Origin: Microbulbifer harenosus
GTDB lineage: Bacteria > Pseudomonadota > Gammaproteobacteria > Pseudomonadales > Cellvibrionaceae
Direction of reading: 5' to 3'
DNA length: 64,000 nucleotides
NCBI RefSeq assembly: GCF_005771435.1
Contig: NZ_VANI01000019.1
Location: 30,723-94,722, forward strand
Positions 42,142 to 58,840 of the stretch are shown one piece after another. A program made the translations under genes and the position numbers. The stretch's first letter is position 1. Each line of letters begins with the position of its first letter. Below the pieces are notes generated by a model. The model ran no database searches. It had not been told where the DNA came from and worked only from the letters and a program-made list of their open reading frames with translations.

Positions 42142-42966
42142 TTACTTGCCGCGACGACGCACAATCATGTTGTCGGTGCGCTTGTTCTTACGCGTTTTCT
42201 TACCCTTGGTCGGAACACCCCAAGGCGTCACAGGATGACGACCACCGGAGGTACGACCTTCACCACCACCATGCGGGTGATCTACCGGGTTCATCGCCAC
42301 ACCGCGAACGGTCGGGCGAACACCACGCCAACGCTTAGCACCGGCTTTACCCAGCTTGCGCAGACTGTGCTCGGAGTTGCTCACTTCACCCAAGGTGGCG
42401 CGGCACTCGGTCAGAACCTTACGCATCTCACCAGAACGCAGACGAATAGTTGCGTACTGACCATCACGGGCAACCAGCTGAACAGAAGCACCGGCAGAGC
42501 GGGCCAGCTGAGCACCTTTACCAGGCTTCAGCTCGATACCGTGAATTACGGAACCAACCGGGATATTGCGCAGCGGCAGGGTGTTACCTACAGCGATCGG
42601 CGCAGCGTCACCAGATTGGATTTTTGCACCGGCCTGCAGTCCTTTCGGCGCAATGATGTAACGACGCTCGCCGTCGGCGTAGCACACCAGAGCGATGTGT
42701 GCGCTGCGGTTCGGATCGTACTCCAGGCGCTCAACAGTGGCAGGAATGCCATCTTTATTGCGCTTGAAGTCCACCATGCGGTAGTGATGCTTGTGACCAC
42801 CACCGATATGACGGGTGGTAATGCGACCGTTGTTGTTACGACCACCGGTCTTGGACTTCTTCTCGACCAGCGGTGCATAGGGCGCGCCCTTATGCAGCTC
42901 GGCGTTGACAATCTTGACCAGGTGACGACGGCCGGCTGAGGTCGGTTTTGTTTTTACAATAGCCAT
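42142..42966 (-). CDS. rplB: 50S ribosomal protein uL2
   Basis: 274 aa (E. coli 273). Contains [18 protein letters not shown], the OB and SH3-like folds, and the peptidyl-transferase-proximal loop [22 protein letters not shown] with the conserved histidine. 14 bp after rplW, 53 bp before rpsS. Confidence 0.98.
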   Translation of the reverse strand: MAIVKTKPTSAGRRHLVKIVNAELHKGAPYAPLVEKKSKTGGRNNNGRITTRHIGGGHKHHYRMVDFKRNKDGIPATVERLEYDPNRSAHIALVCYADGERRYIIAPKGLQAGAKIQSGDAAPIAVGNTLPLRNIPVGSVIHGIELKPGKGAQLARSAGASVQLVARDGQYATIRLRSGEMRKVLTECRATLGEVSNSEHSLRKLGKAGAKRWRGVRPTVRGVAMNPVDHPHGGGEGRTSGGRHPVTPWGVPTKGKKTRKNKRTDNMIVRRRGK

Positions 42967-42980
42967 TGCAACTTTCCCCT

Positions 42981-43277
42981 TTACTCAGCAGCTTCGAAGT
43001 TAATGTCGCTGCCTTCGGCCAGACGAACGTAGGCTTTTTTCCAATCATTGCGCTGGCCCATGCCGTAGCGGGTGCGCTTGGTCTTGCCTTTTACGTTCAC
43101 GGTACGAACCTGCTCAACGGAAACGTTAAACAGTTTTTCTACCGCAGCCTTGATATCGGCTTTGGAAGCGTCGGTGGTTACTTTGAACACTACCTGGTTG
43201 GCGGAATCCGCCAGCACAGCAGCCTTCTCGGAAATTACCGGGCCCAGCAGTACTTTGTAGAGTCGCTCTTGGATCAT
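42981..43277 (-). CDS. rplW: 50S ribosomal protein uL23
   Basis: 98 aa (E. coli 100). [19 protein letters not shown] and [14 protein letters not shown]; docking site for trigger factor and SRP at the tunnel exit. Overlaps the rplD stop by 4 bases (ATGA). Confidence 0.98.
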   Translation of the reverse strand: MIQERLYKVLLGPVISEKAAVLADSANQVVFKVTTDASKADIKAAVEKLFNVSVEQVRTVNVKGKTKRTRYGMGQRNDWKKAYVRLAEGSDINFEAAE

Positions 43278-43888
43278 CCCAGCACCTCATCAATTTTCTT
43301 GAGTGCAGAAACGGTAACCACGACTTTGTCAAAGCGAATCAGGCTTACCGGATCGATACCCTGTACGTCGCGAACATCGATCTTGTGCAGGTTGCGCGCG
43401 GCCAGGTAGAGGTTTTCATTTACCTCTTCGGTCACGATCAACGCGTCGGACAGATCGTACTGAGCCAGCTTGGTTACCAGTTGTTTGGTCTTCGGCGCGT
43501 CAACGTCGAAAGACTCAACCACAACCAGACGCTCCTGACGAGCCAGCTCGGAGAGAATGCAGCGCAGTGCAGCGCGGTACATTTTCTTGTTCAGCTTGAC
43601 ACTGTGATCACGCGGTACAGCAGCGAACGTTACACCACCAGAACGCCACAGCGGGCTGCGGGTAGTACCGGCGCGAGCGCGACCAGTACCCTTCTGGCGG
43701 AACGGCTTCTTGCCGCCACCGGAAACATCGGAGCGAGTCTTTTGAGCCTTGGTACCCTGACGAGCGCCTGCCATGTAGGCAACCACTGCCTGGTGCACCA
43801 GGTCCTGATTGAATTCACGACCGAAAGTCACTTCAGAAACTGCAACAGTGCCTTTAGCGCCTTCGGGAGTAGCGATATTCAGTTCCAT
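43274..43888 (-). CDS. rplD: 50S ribosomal protein uL4
   Basis: 204 aa (E. coli 201). [32 protein letters not shown] is the extended loop in the exit tunnel. In E. coli L4 autoregulates the S10 operon through a ~170-nt leader; the leader here looks much shorter (see rpsJ). Confidence 0.98.
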   Translation of the reverse strand: MELNIATPEGAKGTVAVSEVTFGREFNQDLVHQAVVAYMAGARQGTKAQKTRSDVSGGGKKPFRQKGTGRARAGTTRSPLWRSGGVTFAAVPRDHSVKLNKKMYRAALRCILSELARQERLVVVESFDVDAPKTKQLVTKLAQYDLSDALIVTEEVNENLYLAARNLHKIDVRDVQGIDPVSLIRFDKVVVTVSALKKIDEVLG

Positions 43889-43906
43889 ATCTATTTACCC
43901 TCAGCC

Positions 43907-44542
43907 TTAGGCTTTAACTGCCGGACGAACGATTACGTCGCCGCCGGGCGCACCGGGAACGGCACCTTTAACCAGCAGCAGATTGCGTTCGGCGTCAACT
44001 CGAACCACTTCCAGGTTCTGCACGGTTACGCGCTCGGAACCCAGGTGGCCGGCCATTTTCTTGCCTTTCCACACGCGGCCAGGAGTCTGACACTGACCGA
44101 TAGAACCGGGAGCGCGGTGAGACAGGGAGTTACCGTGAGTGGCGTCCTGGGTACGGAAATTCCAACGCTTGATAGCGCCTTGGAAACCTTTACCTTTGGA
44201 AGTTCCGGTTACGTCGATCTTCTGACCGGCTTCAAAGCCAGCAACAGTGATTTCAGAACCGATTTCGAAGGACTCTTCAGAAGCGTCAGTGCGCAGTTCG
44301 AAGAGTGCAGAGCCAGCCTCAGTGTTGGCTTTGGCGAAGTGGCCCGCGAGGGGCTTGGAGACACGGGAAGCCTTACGGGAACCCACAGTTACCTGAACCG
44401 CGGAGTAGCCATCAGTTTCCAGAGTTTTCACTTGAGTGACGCGATTCGGAGCTACCTCGATAACAGTTACCGGGATAGACGCGCCATCTTCAGTGAAGAT
44501 GCGAGTCATGCCGCTCTTGCGGCCGACAATACCTATAGTCAT
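43907..44542 (-). CDS. rplC: 50S ribosomal protein uL3
   Basis: 211 aa (E. coli 209). [20 protein letters not shown]; the conserved central loop near [30 protein letters not shown] includes the Gln methylated by PrmB in E. coli. 110 bp after rpsJ. Confidence 0.98.
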   Translation of the reverse strand: MTIGIVGRKSGMTRIFTEDGASIPVTVIEVAPNRVTQVKTLETDGYSAVQVTVGSRKASRVSKPLAGHFAKANTEAGSALFELRTDASEESFEIGSEITVAGFEAGQKIDVTGTSKGKGFQGAIKRWNFRTQDATHGNSLSHRAPGSIGQCQTPGRVWKGKKMAGHLGSERVTVQNLEVVRVDAERNLLLVKGAVPGAPGGDVIVRPAVKA

Positions 44543-44652
44543 CTTTTCAACCTCTCAGTGCACGGGGCTTTAACCCACTGCGGCCGCCCAATTTCAGAGC
44601 GTTACACTACCCAGACCTTTTTCGCCTGGGATTCGGTAGTTAATTTGAAGTG

Positions 44653-44964
44653 TTAGCCGAGACTGATCTGAACCTCAACACCGGCCGCCAGATCGAGCTT
44701 CATCAGCGCGTCGACGGTTTTCTCGGTAGGCTCGACAATATCCAGCAAACGCTTGTGAGTACGAATTTCGTACTGGTCACGCGCATCTTTGTTGACGTGC
44801 GGGGAAATCAGTACGGTGTACTTCTCTTTGCGAGTCGGCAGCGGGATGGGACCGCGTACTTGAGCGCCGGTGCGCTTGGCCGTCTCTACGATCTCCTGAG
44901 TAGAGGTATCGATCAGCTTGTGATCGAACGCCTTCAGGCGAATTCGGATGCGTTGACCCTGCAT
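44653..44964 (-). CDS. rpsJ: 30S ribosomal protein uS10 (NusE)
   Basis: 103 aa from the ATG before [16 protein letters not shown]. coli length; an in-frame start five codons earlier is rejected. Besides its ribosomal role it pairs with NusB in antitermination and with NusG in coupling. First gene of the S10 operon, ~70 nt after the predicted transcript start, with GGAG upstream. Confidence 0.98.
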   Translation of the reverse strand: MQGQRIRIRLKAFDHKLIDTSTQEIVETAKRTGAQVRGPIPLPTRKEKYTVLISPHVNKDARDQYEIRTHKRLLDIVEPTEKTVDALMKLDLAAGVEVQISLG

Positions 44965-45040
44965 GGAATCAAACTCCAATCAATAAAGCTTAAAGAACGT
45001 CCTTTTACACAGCCCCGAGGGCGGGCGAAAAGGAGCGCGA

Positions 45041-45069
45041 AGTCTACGGGTGATTATTTGATCTGTCAA
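45041..45069 (-). promoter_or_regulatory. Sigma70 promoter of the S10 operon
   Basis: Minus strand: perfect -35 TTGACA, 17-bp spacer, -10 TAGACT. It lies in the 197-bp gap between divergent rpsJ and the YbaK-family gene. The implied leader is only ~70 nt. Confidence 0.8.
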
Positions 45070-45161
45070 CACCGGACCAAAAGAAGCCATACACCCCCTG
45101 CGGGGCGGCGCAAGACGAACCTACACTTGGGAAATCAGCAACCTCAGGAGGAGCAACAGTC

Positions 45162-45638
45162 ATGACCATAGCCTCCACCATCAGTCACTACCTGAATGAT
45201 CACTCGATACATTACCGGGTGATCCCCCATGACCACAGCGCCACCAGCCGGGAAAGCGCACACAAGGCCGGTGTCCGCGAGGATTCAGTCGCCAAAGCCA
45301 TCCTACTGGAGGACGACCGGGGAATGGTAATGGCGATTATTCCCGCCAGCAGCAGCCTGAACATGAGCGCGGTTCACGATGAAACCGGCCGCAACCACCT
45401 GAAAATGGTGGATGAAGAGGCGTTCGGCAAAATTTTCAGCGACTGCGAAGTCGGCGCACTGCCCCCACTGGGCCCAGCCTATGGCATCACCACCCTCGTA
45501 GACCACAGCCTCGCCCGCTGCGACACCATCTACCTGGAATCCGGTGACCATGAATCCCTGGTTGCGCTCGACGGCAGGGATTTCCAGCAACTGATGTCCA
45601 ACTGCCAACACTGCGACCTGAGCCGCGACTGGTTCTGA
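45162..45638 (+). CDS. YbaK/ProX-family aminoacyl-tRNA editing-like protein
   Basis: 158 aa, stand-alone YbaK/EbsC editing domain. Pattern: short helix, HYRVIPHDHSATSRESAHKAG, the lysine region VAKAILLEDDRG, SSLNMSAVHDETG, and the substrate loop VGALPPLGPAYGI that matches GxxxPxG in prolyl-tRNA editing relatives. Predicted to hydrolyse mischarged tRNA (for example Cys- or Ala-tRNA-Pro) or a related substrate; specificity not readable. Strong AGGAGGAG before the ATG. It is the only plus-strand gene in the 33-kb ribosomal/RNAP block and separates tuf from rpsJ. Confidence 0.85.
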   Translation: MTIASTISHYLNDHSIHYRVIPHDHSATSRESAHKAGVREDSVAKAILLEDDRGMVMAIIPASSSLNMSAVHDETGRNHLKMVDEEAFGKIFSDCEVGALPPLGPAYGITTLVDHSLARCDTIYLESGDHESLVALDGRDFQQLMSNCQHCDLSRDWF

Positions 45639-45646
45639 ACGGGCAC

Positions 45647-45682
45647 AAAAAAAGCCGCGGCGTTTCCACCGCGGCTTTTCTG
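45647..45682. terminator. Bidirectional terminator between the YbaK-family gene and tuf
   Basis: AAAAGCCGCGG / CCGCGGCTTTT 11-bp perfect stem, 8-nt loop, with A-run upstream and T-run downstream, between two convergent stops. It ends the str operon transcript from the minus strand too. Confidence 0.9.
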
Positions 45683-45702
45683 CTTCAGATCAAAAGTAGA
45701 AA

Positions 45703-46896
45703 TTACTCAATGATCTTAGCTACAACGCCAGCACCAACGGTACGGCCACCTTCGCGAATCGCGAAACGCAGACCTTCTTCCATGGCGATCGGGGCGATCA
45801 GGGTAACGGTCATCTGAACGTTATCGCCCGGCATTACCATCTCGGTGCCTTCCGGCAGTTCACACGCACCAGTTACGTCGGTGGTACGGAAGTAGAACTG
45901 CGGACGGTAGCCCTTGAAGAACGGGGTGTGACGACCACCTTCGTCCTTGGACAGTACGTACACTTCCGCTTCGAACTTGGTGTGCGGAGTGATGGAACCC
46001 GGCTTGGCCAGTACCTGACCACGCTCTACTTCGTCACGCTTGGTGCCGCGCAGCAGGGCGCCGATGTTCTCACCAGCACGACCTTCGTCCAACAGCTTGC
46101 GGAACATTTCCACACCGGTACAGGTGGTGGTGGTGGTGTCACGGATACCAACGATGGCGATTTCATCACCAGTCTTGACGATACCACGCTCCACACGGCC
46201 GGTTACTACGGTGCCGCGACCAGAGATGGAGAATACGTCTTCGATCGGCATCAGGAACGGCTTGTCGATAGCGCGCTCAGGCTCCGGGATGTAGGCGTCC
46301 AGGGTTTCCACCAGTTTCTTAACGGCAGTGGTACCCATTTCGTTGTCGTCTTCGCCGTTCAGCGCCATCAGCGCAGAACCAACGATGATCGGAGTGTCGT
46401 CGCCCGGGAACTCGTACTGGTCCAGAAGTTCGCGAACTTCCATCTCCACCAGTTCCAGCAGCTCTTCGTCGTCGACCATGTCGGCTTTGTTCAGGAATAC
46501 CACGATGTACGGTACACCTACCTGACGGGACAGCAGGATGTGCTCGCGGGTCTGCGGCATGGGGCCGTCAGCAGCGGAACATACCAGGATCGCGCCGTCC
46601 ATCTGCGCCGCACCGGTGATCATGTTCTTCACGTAGTCGGCGTGTCCCGGGCAGTCAACGTGCGCGTAGTGACGAGTCGGGGACTCGTATTCCACGTGGG
46701 AAGTGGAGATGGTGATACCGCGCTCGCGCTCTTCCGGTGCGTTATCGATACCGTCGAAGGCAACGGCAGCGCCGCCCCACACTTCGGAACATACGCGGGT
46801 CAGCGCAGCGGTCAGGGTGGTTTTACCGTGGTCAACGTGACCAATGGTGCCCACGTTTACGTGGGGCTTGGAACGTTCAAACTTTTCTTTTGCCAT
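45703..46896 (-). CDS. tuf: Elongation factor Tu, copy in the str operon
   Basis: GTPase delivering aminoacyl-tRNA to the ribosome. 397 aa (E. coli 394). GHVDHGKTT (G1), DCPGHADY (G3), NKADM (G4). C-terminal domains 2 and 3 intact. Last gene of rpsL-rpsG-fusA-tuf, 88 bp after fusA. Almost identical to the second copy at 62.9-64 kb, with about nine differing bases in ~1,070. Confidence 0.98.
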   Translation of the reverse strand: MAKEKFERSKPHVNVGTIGHVDHGKTTLTAALTRVCSEVWGGAAVAFDGIDNAPEERERGITISTSHVEYESPTRHYAHVDCPGHADYVKNMITGAAQMDGAILVCSAADGPMPQTREHILLSRQVGVPYIVVFLNKADMVDDEELLELVEMEVRELLDQYEFPGDDTPIIVGSALMALNGEDDNEMGTTAVKKLVETLDAYIPEPERAIDKPFLMPIEDVFSISGRGTVVTGRVERGIVKTGDEIAIVGIRDTTTTTCTGVEMFRKLLDEGRAGENIGALLRGTKRDEVERGQVLAKPGSITPHTKFEAEVYVLSKDEGGRHTPFFKGYRPQFYFRTTDVTGACELPEGTEMVMPGDNVQMTVTLIAPIAMEEGLRFAIREGGRTVGAGVVAKIIE

Positions 46897-46984
46897 CTCA
46901 GATGTCCTCTAGATCAAAGCTTGTCTGAAAAAAATTCTAGCAAGGGAGCCCCGCAGGACTCCCCGTCATAGGGTTGCGAACCTA

Positions 46985-49093
46985 TCAGGCCTTGTTCTTG
47001 GCGATGATTTCGTCAGCAACGTTCTTCGGTGCTTCCGCGTACTTCTGGAATTCCATGGTGTAGGTAGCACGGCCCTGGGTGGCGGAGCGCAGATCGGTAG
47101 CGTAGCCAAACATTTCAGCCAGCGGCACCTCTGCGTTGATCACCTTGCCAGAGGAGTTCTCATCCATACCCTGGATAAGACCACGACGACGGTTCAGGTC
47201 ACCGACCACGTCACCCATGTTCTCTTCCGGAGTTACCACTTCGACCTTCATGATCGGCTCAAGCAGTACAGCGCCACCCTTCTGGGCCAGCTGCTTGGTC
47301 GCCATGGACGCAGCGATCTTGAACGCCATCTCGTTGGAGTCCACATCGTGGTAGGAACCGTCGTACACAGTAGCCTTCAGACCCAGCAGCGGGTAGCCCG
47401 CCAGTACGCCGTTCTGCATCTGCTCGGAGATACCCTTCTGGATCGCCGGTACGTATTCCTTCGGAACCACACCACCCACGATCTCGTTCACGAATACCAG
47501 ACCGTCTTCCGCATCCGCGTCCAGGTTCGGCTCGAAGCGAATCCATACGTGACCGTACTGACCGCGACCACCGGACTGACGCACGAACTTGCCTTCGATC
47601 TCACACTTGTTGGTGATGCGCTCGCGGTAGGCAACCTGCGGCTTACCGATGTTGGCTTCCACGTTAAACTCGCGACGCATACGGTCGACGATGATGTCCA
47701 GGTGCAACTCACCCATACCGGAGATGATGGTCTGACCAGTTTCTTCGTCGGTCTTGACACGGAAAGACGGGTCTTCCTGAGCCAGCTTGCCCAGAGCGAT
47801 ACCCATTTTTTCCTGATCCGGCTTGGACTTCGGCTCAACCGCTACGGAGATTACCGGCTCCGGGAACTCCATACGCTCGAGAACAATCTTGTTGGCCTCA
47901 TCACACAGAGTGTCACCAGTGGTGGTGTCTTTCAGACCGATCGCCGCGGCGATGTCACCAGCCAGTACTTCTTTGATTTCCTGACGGTTGTTCGCGTGCA
48001 TCTGCACCATACGGCCGATACGCTCGCGCTTGCTCTTCACGGAATTGAACACACCAGTGCCGCTCTCCAGTTTACCGGAGTAAACACGGAAGAAAGTCAG
48101 AGTACCAACGAAGGGGTCGGTGGCAATTTTGAATGCCAGCGCAGCAAACGGCGCGTTATCGTCAGCCTCACGGGTAGCGATGGTTTCACCGTCGTCCAGA
48201 GTACCTTCGATCGCCTTAACTTCGGTCGGCGCCGGCAGGTATTCAATAACCGCGTCCAATACCGCCTGCACACCCTTGTTCTTGAATGCAGAACCGCCGA
48301 GAACCGGTACGATTTCGTTGGCCAGAGTGCGCTGACGGATTGCCGCCTTGATTTCCTCTTCGGACAGCTCGCCTTCTTCGAGGTATTTCTCCATCAGCTC
48401 TTCGCTGGCTTCAGCCGCAGCTTCCATCAGGAATTCGCGCATTTCGGCGCACTGATCGGCCATATCAGCGGGGATGTCTTCGTAGCTGAAGGTCATGCCC
48501 TGGTCTTCTTCGTTCCAGATGATGGCTTTCATCTTGACCAGGTCAACAACACCCTTGAACTCGTCTTCAGAGCCAATGGTCATCTGCAGCGGAACTGCGT
48601 TCGCGTTCAGACGAGTTTTCAGCTGCTTAACAACATTCAGGTAGTTGGCACCAGTGCGGTCCATCTTGTTGACGAAGACCATGCGCGGTACTTCGTACTT
48701 GTTGGCCTGACGCCATACGGTTTCGGTCTGCGGCTGCACACCGGAGGAACCACACAGCACAACAACCGCGCCGTCCAGTACACGCAGGGAGCGCTCTACT
48801 TCAATGGTGAAGTCAACGTGTCCGGGGGTGTCGATGATGTTGATGCGGTGCTGGTCGAACTGCTGACGCATTCCAGCCCAGAAGCAGGTGGTCGCCGCGG
48901 AGGTGATGGTAATACCACGCTCTTGCTCCTGTGCCATCCAGTCCATGGTGGCCGCACCCTCGTGCACCTCACCAATTTTGTGGGACAGACCGGTGTAGAA
49001 CAGGACGCGCTCGGTGGTGGTGGTTTTACCGGCGTCTACGTGGGCGCAGATACCGATATTGCGATAGCGTGCGATAGGCGTTTTACGTGCCAC
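46985..49093 (-). CDS. fusA: Elongation factor G
   Basis: Ribosomal translocase GTPase. 702 aa (E. coli 704). [16 protein letters not shown] (G1), DTPGHVDF (G3), VNKMDRTGA (G4), and domain IV-V with [16 protein letters not shown]. Classical EF-G1 in the str operon rather than a specialised EF-G2 or TetO-like paralogue. Confidence 0.98.
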   Translation of the reverse strand: MARKTPIARYRNIGICAHVDAGKTTTTERVLFYTGLSHKIGEVHEGAATMDWMAQEQERGITITSAATTCFWAGMRQQFDQHRINIIDTPGHVDFTIEVERSLRVLDGAVVVLCGSSGVQPQTETVWRQANKYEVPRMVFVNKMDRTGANYLNVVKQLKTRLNANAVPLQMTIGSEDEFKGVVDLVKMKAIIWNEEDQGMTFSYEDIPADMADQCAEMREFLMEAAAEASEELMEKYLEEGELSEEEIKAAIRQRTLANEIVPVLGGSAFKNKGVQAVLDAVIEYLPAPTEVKAIEGTLDDGETIATREADDNAPFAALAFKIATDPFVGTLTFFRVYSGKLESGTGVFNSVKSKRERIGRMVQMHANNRQEIKEVLAGDIAAAIGLKDTTTGDTLCDEANKIVLERMEFPEPVISVAVEPKSKPDQEKMGIALGKLAQEDPSFRVKTDEETGQTIISGMGELHLDIIVDRMRREFNVEANIGKPQVAYRERITNKCEIEGKFVRQSGGRGQYGHVWIRFEPNLDADAEDGLVFVNEIVGGVVPKEYVPAIQKGISEQMQNGVLAGYPLLGLKATVYDGSYHDVDSNEMAFKIAASMATKQLAQKGGAVLLEPIMKVEVVTPEENMGDVVGDLNRRRGLIQGMDENSSGKVINAEVPLAEMFGYATDLRSATQGRATYTMEFQKYAEAPKNVADEIIAKNKA

Positions 49094-49200
49094 AGTTGTA
49101 TCCTCGATATAACGGCAAAAGGCAGCGCGGAACCTTCCTTGCTGCCTTTCGGTATTAATTTCCGATGGTAGTAATCATCAGACTTGGAAGCGTCACTATC

Positions 49201-49671
49201 TTAGAAGCGATAGTGAGAGAACGCCTTGTTGGCTTCCGCCATACGGTGCACGTCTTCACGCTTCTTGACCGCGCCACCCTTGTTCTGGGAAGCGTCGATC
49301 ATTTCATTGGCCAGTCGCTGCGCCATGGACTTTTCACCGCGCTTGCGGGAGAAATCCACCAACCAACGCATTGCCAGAGCGGTACGACGCGCAGGACGCA
49401 CTTCTACCGGCACCTGGTAGGTAGCACCACCAACACGACGGGACTTTACTTCCACCATCGGAGCGATGTTTTCCAGGGACTCTTCGAAAATCTCAATCGG
49501 ATCCTTGTTCAGTTTTTCTGAAACCAGATCCAGTGCACCGTATACGATGCTTTCCGCCACGGACTTCTTGCCGCTGATCATGACATGGTTCATGAACTTG
49601 GCCAGAGTCACATTCCCGAACTTGGGATCGGGCAGCACTTCGCGCTTGGCGACTACACGTCTTCTTGGCAT
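49201..49671 (-). CDS. rpsG: 30S ribosomal protein uS7
   Basis: 156 aa: [19 protein letters not shown], with [20 protein letters not shown]. Head assembly initiator. In E. coli S7 represses its own operon at the rpsL-rpsG junction; the 116-bp gap here is long enough to hold such a site, unverified. Confidence 0.98.
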   Translation of the reverse strand: MPRRRVVAKREVLPDPKFGNVTLAKFMNHVMISGKKSVAESIVYGALDLVSEKLNKDPIEIFEESLENIAPMVEVKSRRVGGATYQVPVEVRPARRTALAMRWLVDFSRKRGEKSMAQRLANEMIDASQNKGGAVKKREDVHRMAEANKAFSHYRF

Positions 49672-49787
49672 GGGATTGCCTCTCTTCAGGGTTACTCCGA
49701 GACGCCGCCGTAAACAGTTACAACTCGGCGAGCTCAGCCTTACTCCGGTTATTCGTTAAACCGAAACGCAAATTGTGACCTAGGGAA

Positions 49788-50168
<381 letters not shown>

Positions 50169-50175
50169 TCACTCC

Positions 50176-50213
50176 AAAAATAAAACGCCCCCACCATCAA
50201 CTGCAGTGAGGGC
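50176..50213 (-). terminator. Attenuator-like hairpin in the rpsL leader
   Basis: Minus strand: GCCCTCAC / GTGGGGGC-type stem (8-9 bp with G-T pair) followed by GTTTTATTTTT and then the rpsL ribosome binding site. It lies between the str promoter and rpsL, so it could terminate or modulate str transcription, or act as terminator for rpoBC readthrough. Confidence 0.5.
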
Positions 50214-50284
50214 CTATCGTCAGTGCGTAACCACCCGGGCTATCCGAAGACAGCGGACGGTTCCACCCCATTAGCGGGGGCCGC

Positions 50285-50313
50285 ATTCTATAAACTGCGA
50301 CACCCCTAGTCAA
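50285..50313 (-). promoter_or_regulatory. Sigma70 promoter of the str operon
   Basis: Minus strand: -35 TTGACT, 17-bp spacer, -10 TAGAAT, leaving a leader of ~115 nt before rpsL. A 9-bp perfect inverted repeat TCACCATGG/CCATGGTGA (50314-50348) abuts the -35 and could be an operator. Confidence 0.75.
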
Positions 50314-50361
50314 TCACCATGGACAATAAACACTCACTGCCATGGTGACTGCGATTCGGTA

Positions 50362-50387
50362 CCGACCGGGCGGAACTGCCCGGTCGG
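50362..50387 (-). terminator. Hairpin after rpoC
   Basis: Perfect 10-bp stem CCGACCGGGC/GCCCGGTCGG with a 6-nt loop, 15 bp after the rpoC stop. There is no T-run, so it is either a weak terminator or a 3'-end stabiliser. Confidence 0.6.
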
Positions 50388-50402
50388 CGACATGCGGCCG
50401 AC

Positions 50403-54632
<4,230 letters not shown>

Positions 54633-54766
54633 GGCCTTTCCTCCACTGGGGGGTGGTCATCCCGGCCGCTGCAGCCTGGGCCGGGAAGGCCGGCAGCGTT
54701 GAACAAACGCTACCGGCACTTTTCTGTTCGCCTGCAAGCAGGCTCCTACAACTTTTGCTTCAGGAC

Positions 54767-57700
54767 TTATTCGTTTTCCAGCTCGAAGTTCATACCCAGC
54801 GAGCGGATTTCCTTGACCAGTACGTTGAAGGATTCGGGCATGCCCGGCTCCATGCGGTGGTCGCCATCCACGATGTTCTTGTACATCTTGGTACGACCTT
54901 CCACGTCATCGGATTTGACCGTGAGCATTTCCTGCAGGGTGTAGGCGGCACCGTAAGCTTCCAGTGCCCACACCTCCATCTCACCGAAACGCTGACCACC
55001 GAACTGGGCCTTACCACCCAGCGGCTGCTGGGTAACCAGGCTGTAGGAACCGGTAGAACGCGCGTGCATCTTGTCGTCCACCAGGTGGTTCAGTTTCAGC
55101 ATGTACATGTAGCCCACGGTGACCGGACGCTCGAAGGCATCACCGGTACGGCCGTCGTGCAGGGTGATCTGACCGGAATCCGGGATATCCGCCAGACGCA
55201 GCAGCTGCTTGATCTCGGATTCCGCGGCACCGTCGAACACCGGCGTGGCCATCGGCACACCGCCGCGCAGGTTCTCAGCCATCGCCAGGATTTCCTGGTC
55301 GGTCAGCTGGTCCAGCTCTTCCTTGTTACCGCCAGTGGAGTTGTATACCTCTTCCAGGAAGCCGCGGACTTTCGCCACTTCCTGCTGCTCCTTGATCATG
55401 CGGTCGATCTTGGCACCGAGGCCCTTCGCCGCCATACCCAGGTGCATCTCCAGTACCTGACCCACGTTCATACGGGACGGAACACCCAGCGGGTTCAGCA
55501 CTACGTCTACCGGCACGCCGTTTTCGTCGTAGGGCATGTCTTCCACCGGTTTGATCACGGAGATAACACCCTTGTTACCGTGACGACCGGCCATCTTGTC
55601 ACCGGGCTGGATGCGACGCTTGATCGCCAGGTAAACCTTGACGATTTTCAGCACGCCCGGTGCCAGATCGTCGCCGGATTCCAGTTTCTTCTTCTTGTCT
55701 TCAAACTTCTCGTCGAGCAGTTTGCGACGTTCTTTCAGCTGGGCTTCGGCTTTTTCCAGCTGCTCGTTCAGGCTGTCTTCCACCATGCGCAGCTTGAACC
55801 AGTCTTCGCGCGGCAGGCTGGACAGCACTTCTGCGGTCAGCTCGTCGCCTTTCTTCACGCCCTTGCCGCCGGCAACCTTCTGGCCTTCCAGTGCTGCCTG
55901 CAGACGCTCGAAGGTGGCGCCTTCGACGATGCGGTATTCCTCGTTCAGGTCCTTACGCACTTCGTCCAGCTGCGCCTTCTCGATGGCGATGGAGCGCTGG
56001 TCTTTCTGCAGGCCGTCGCGGGTGAAGACCTGTACGTCGATCACGGTGCCGCGGGTGCCGGAGGGCGCACGCAGGGAGGTGTCTTTAACATCGGACGCCT
56101 TCTCACCGAAGATCGCGCGCAGCAGTTTCTCTTCCGGGGTCAGCTGGGCTTCGCCTTTCGGGGTCACCTTGCCGACCAGGATGTCGCCAGCGCCCACTTC
56201 CGCACCGATGTACACGATGCCGGACTCGTCCAGCTTGTTCAGCGCCGATTCGCCCACGTTGGGGATATCCGCGGTGATTTCCTCACTGCCCAGCTTGGTG
56301 TCGCGGGCAATACAGGTCAGCTCCTGGATGTGGATGGTGGTGAAGCGGTCATCCTGCACCACGCGCTCGGATACGAGGATGGAGTCCTCGAAGTTGTAGC
56401 CGTTCCAGGGCATGAACGCGATGCGCATGTTCTGGCCCAGCGCCAGCTCACCCAGGTCAACGGACGGGCCGTCGGCCAGGATATCGCCACGCTCAACCAC
56501 ATCGCCGGTCTTCACGATCGGGCGCTGGTTGATACAGGTGTTCTGGTTGGAACGGGTGTACTTGGTCAGGTTGTACAGATCCACACCCGCGTCGCCGGCT
56601 TCTACCTCGCTGTCGTGCACACGCACAACTACACGGCTCGCGTCCACACGCTCGATCACGCCGCCGCGCTTGGCTACCACGCAAACGCCGGAGTCGCGCG
56701 CTACGGTGCGCTCCATACCGGTGCCCACCAGCGGCTTCTCAGCGCGCAGGGTTGGAACCGCCTGACGCTGCATGTTGGAACCCATGAGTGCGCGGTTGGC
56801 GTCATCGTGCTCGAGGAACGGAATCATCGCCGCGGCCACAGACACTACCTGACGAGCAGACACGTCCATGTACTGGATTTCGTCCGGGGTCTTCAGAGTA
56901 AATTCGTTCTGGTGACGCACACTGACCAGGTCATCGGTAAAGCGACCGTTCTCGTCCATTGCAGCGGACGCCTGTGCAATCACGTAGTTCGCTTCGTTGA
57001 TCGCGGACAGGTATTCGATCTGGTCGGTCACCTGGCCGTCCACCACCTTGCGGTACGGGCTCTCAAGGAAGCCGTAGTGGTTGGCGCGGGCAAAGGTGGC
57101 CAAAGAGTTGATCAGACCGATGTTCGGACCTTCCGGCGTTTCAATCGGACACACGCGGCCGTAGTGGGTCGGGTGCACGTCGCGCACCTCGAAGCCCGCG
57201 CGCTCGCGGGTCAGACCACCCGGGCCCAGTGCAGATACACGGCGCTTGTGGGTCACCTCGGACAGCGGGTTGTTCTGGTCCATAAACTGGGACAGCTGGG
57301 AGGAACCAAAGAATTCCTTCACCGCGGCCGCTACCGGCTTGGCGTTGATCAGGTCCTGCGGCATCAGGCCTTCGGACTCCGCCATGGACAAACGCTCTTT
57401 CACCGCGCGCTCTACGCGTACCAGGCCGACGCGGAACTGGTTTTCCGCCATTTCGCCCACGGAACGCACACGACGGTTACCCAGGTGGTCGATGTCGTCC
57501 ACCATGCCGCGACCGTTGCGGATCTCGATCAGGGTCTTCAGAACGTCAACAATGTCCTCTTTGCTCAGGGTGCCCTGACCGGTTTCGTCTTCGCGACCCA
57601 GGCGACGGTTGAACTTCATGCGACCAACCGCGGACAGATCGTAGCGCTCGTCGGAGAAGAACAGGTTCTCGAACAGGGACTCCGCGGACTCCTTGGTGGG

Positions 57701-58840
57701 CGGCTCGCCCGGGCGCATCATGCGGTAGATTTCTACCAGCGCTTCCAGCTGGGTGCGGGAAGGATCGGCGCGCAAGGTGTCGGACACGAACGGACCGCAG
57801 TCGAGATCGTTGGTGTACAGGGTCTCGAACTGCTTGATGTTCAGGACGCGCAGCTTGTTGATGACTTCATCGGTAATTTCGGTATTACATTCGATGGCCA
57901 CTTCACCGGTGGACTCGTCGATGATGTCGTGGGCCAGTACGCGGCCATTGGCGTAAGACACCGGCGCTTCCAGGGTTTCCACCCCGGCTTTTTCCAGCTG
58001 GCGAATGTGGCGCGGGGTAATACGGCGCCCTTCCTCGACAATCACCTTGCCGCTGCCGTCCTTGATGTCGAAGGAGGCCACATCACCGCGCAGACGCGAC
58101 GGGATCAGTTTCAGGCTGACGGTTTCGTTGTTCAGGGTGAACTTGCTGGTTTCAAAGAACATTTCCAGCATTTCCTGGGAGCTGAAGCCCAGGGCGCGCA
58201 GCAGGATGGTCGCCGGCAGTTTGCGGCGACGGTCAATACGCACGTAGACCAGGTCTTTCGGATCGAACTCGAAGTCGAGCCAGGAACCACGGTAAGGAAT
58301 CACCCGTGCGGCGTACAGCAGCTTACCTGAGGAGTGAGTCTTGCCCTTGTCGTGATCGAAGAACACACCCGGGGAACGGTGCAGCTGGGACACGATCACG
58401 CGCTCGGTACCGTTGATTACGAAGGTACCGTTTTCAGTCATGAGCGGAATCTCGCCCATGTACACTTCCTGCTCTTTGATGTCCTTGATGGACTTATTCG
58501 CAGATTCTTTATCGTAAATGATCAGGCGCACGCGCACACGCAGCGGGCACGCGTAGGTAACGCCGCGCAGGGTACATTCCTTGACATCGAATACCGGCTT
58601 GCCGAGGGTGTAGCTCACGTACTCCAGTGCGGCGTTGCCGGAGTAGCTGACGATCGGAAATACAGACTTGAACGCCGCCTGCAGACCCATATCCAGGCGC
58701 TCATCCGGGCGCGTGTCGGCCTGCGTGAATTTGCGATACGAGTCCAGCTGTATCGCAAGCAGGAAAGGTACGTCCATGACCTTAGGCAGTTTGCCAAAAT
58801 CCTTGCGGATACGTTTTTTCTCAGTGTATGAGTAAGCCAT
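54767..58840 (-). CDS. rpoB: RNA polymerase beta subunit
   Basis: 1357 aa (E. coli 1342), starting [17 protein letters not shown]. The rifampicin pocket (~510-540) reads [18 protein letters not shown] then [13 protein letters not shown], wild-type at all classic resistance positions. Cotranscribed with rpoC. A terminator-like hairpin in the gap after rplL probably sets its level relative to the ribosomal proteins, as the attenuator does in E. coli. Confidence 0.99.
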   Translation of the reverse strand: MAYSYTEKKRIRKDFGKLPKVMDVPFLLAIQLDSYRKFTQADTRPDERLDMGLQAAFKSVFPIVSYSGNAALEYVSYTLGKPVFDVKECTLRGVTYACPLRVRVRLIIYDKESANKSIKDIKEQEVYMGEIPLMTENGTFVINGTERVIVSQLHRSPGVFFDHDKGKTHSSGKLLYAARVIPYRGSWLDFEFDPKDLVYVRIDRRRKLPATILLRALGFSSQEMLEMFFETSKFTLNNETVSLKLIPSRLRGDVASFDIKDGSGKVIVEEGRRITPRHIRQLEKAGVETLEAPVSYANGRVLAHDIIDESTGEVAIECNTEITDEVINKLRVLNIKQFETLYTNDLDCGPFVSDTLRADPSRTQLEALVEIYRMMRPGEPPTKESAESLFENLFFSDERYDLSAVGRMKFNRRLGREDETGQGTLSKEDIVDVLKTLIEIRNGRGMVDDIDHLGNRRVRSVGEMAENQFRVGLVRVERAVKERLSMAESEGLMPQDLINAKPVAAAVKEFFGSSQLSQFMDQNNPLSEVTHKRRVSALGPGGLTRERAGFEVRDVHPTHYGRVCPIETPEGPNIGLINSLATFARANHYGFLESPYRKVVDGQVTDQIEYLSAINEANYVIAQASAAMDENGRFTDDLVSVRHQNEFTLKTPDEIQYMDVSARQVVSVAAAMIPFLEHDDANRALMGSNMQRQAVPTLRAEKPLVGTGMERTVARDSGVCVVAKRGGVIERVDASRVVVRVHDSEVEAGDAGVDLYNLTKYTRSNQNTCINQRPIVKTGDVVERGDILADGPSVDLGELALGQNMRIAFMPWNGYNFEDSILVSERVVQDDRFTTIHIQELTCIARDTKLGSEEITADIPNVGESALNKLDESGIVYIGAEVGAGDILVGKVTPKGEAQLTPEEKLLRAIFGEKASDVKDTSLRAPSGTRGTVIDVQVFTRDGLQKDQRSIAIEKAQLDEVRKDLNEEYRIVEGATFERLQAALEGQKVAGGKGVKKGDELTAEVLSSLPREDWFKLRMVEDSLNEQLEKAEAQLKERRKLLDEKFEDKKKKLESGDDLAPGVLKIVKVYLAIKRRIQPGDKMAGRHGNKGVISVIKPVEDMPYDENGVPVDVVLNPLGVPSRMNVGQVLEMHLGMAAKGLGAKIDRMIKEQQEVAKVRGFLEEVYNSTGGNKEELDQLTDQEILAMAENLRGGVPMATPVFDGAAESEIKQLLRLADIPDSGQITLHDGRTGDAFERPVTVGYMYMLKLNHLVDDKMHARSTGSYSLVTQQPLGGKAQFGGQRFGEMEVWALEAYGAAYTLQEMLTVKSDDVEGRTKMYKNIVDGDHRMEPGMPESFNVLVKEIRSLGMNFELENE

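Noticed and set aside
57196..57310. Rifampicin-resistance substitution in rpoB
   Set aside because: The classic positions (Asp516, His526, Ser531 in E. coli numbering) are wild-type.
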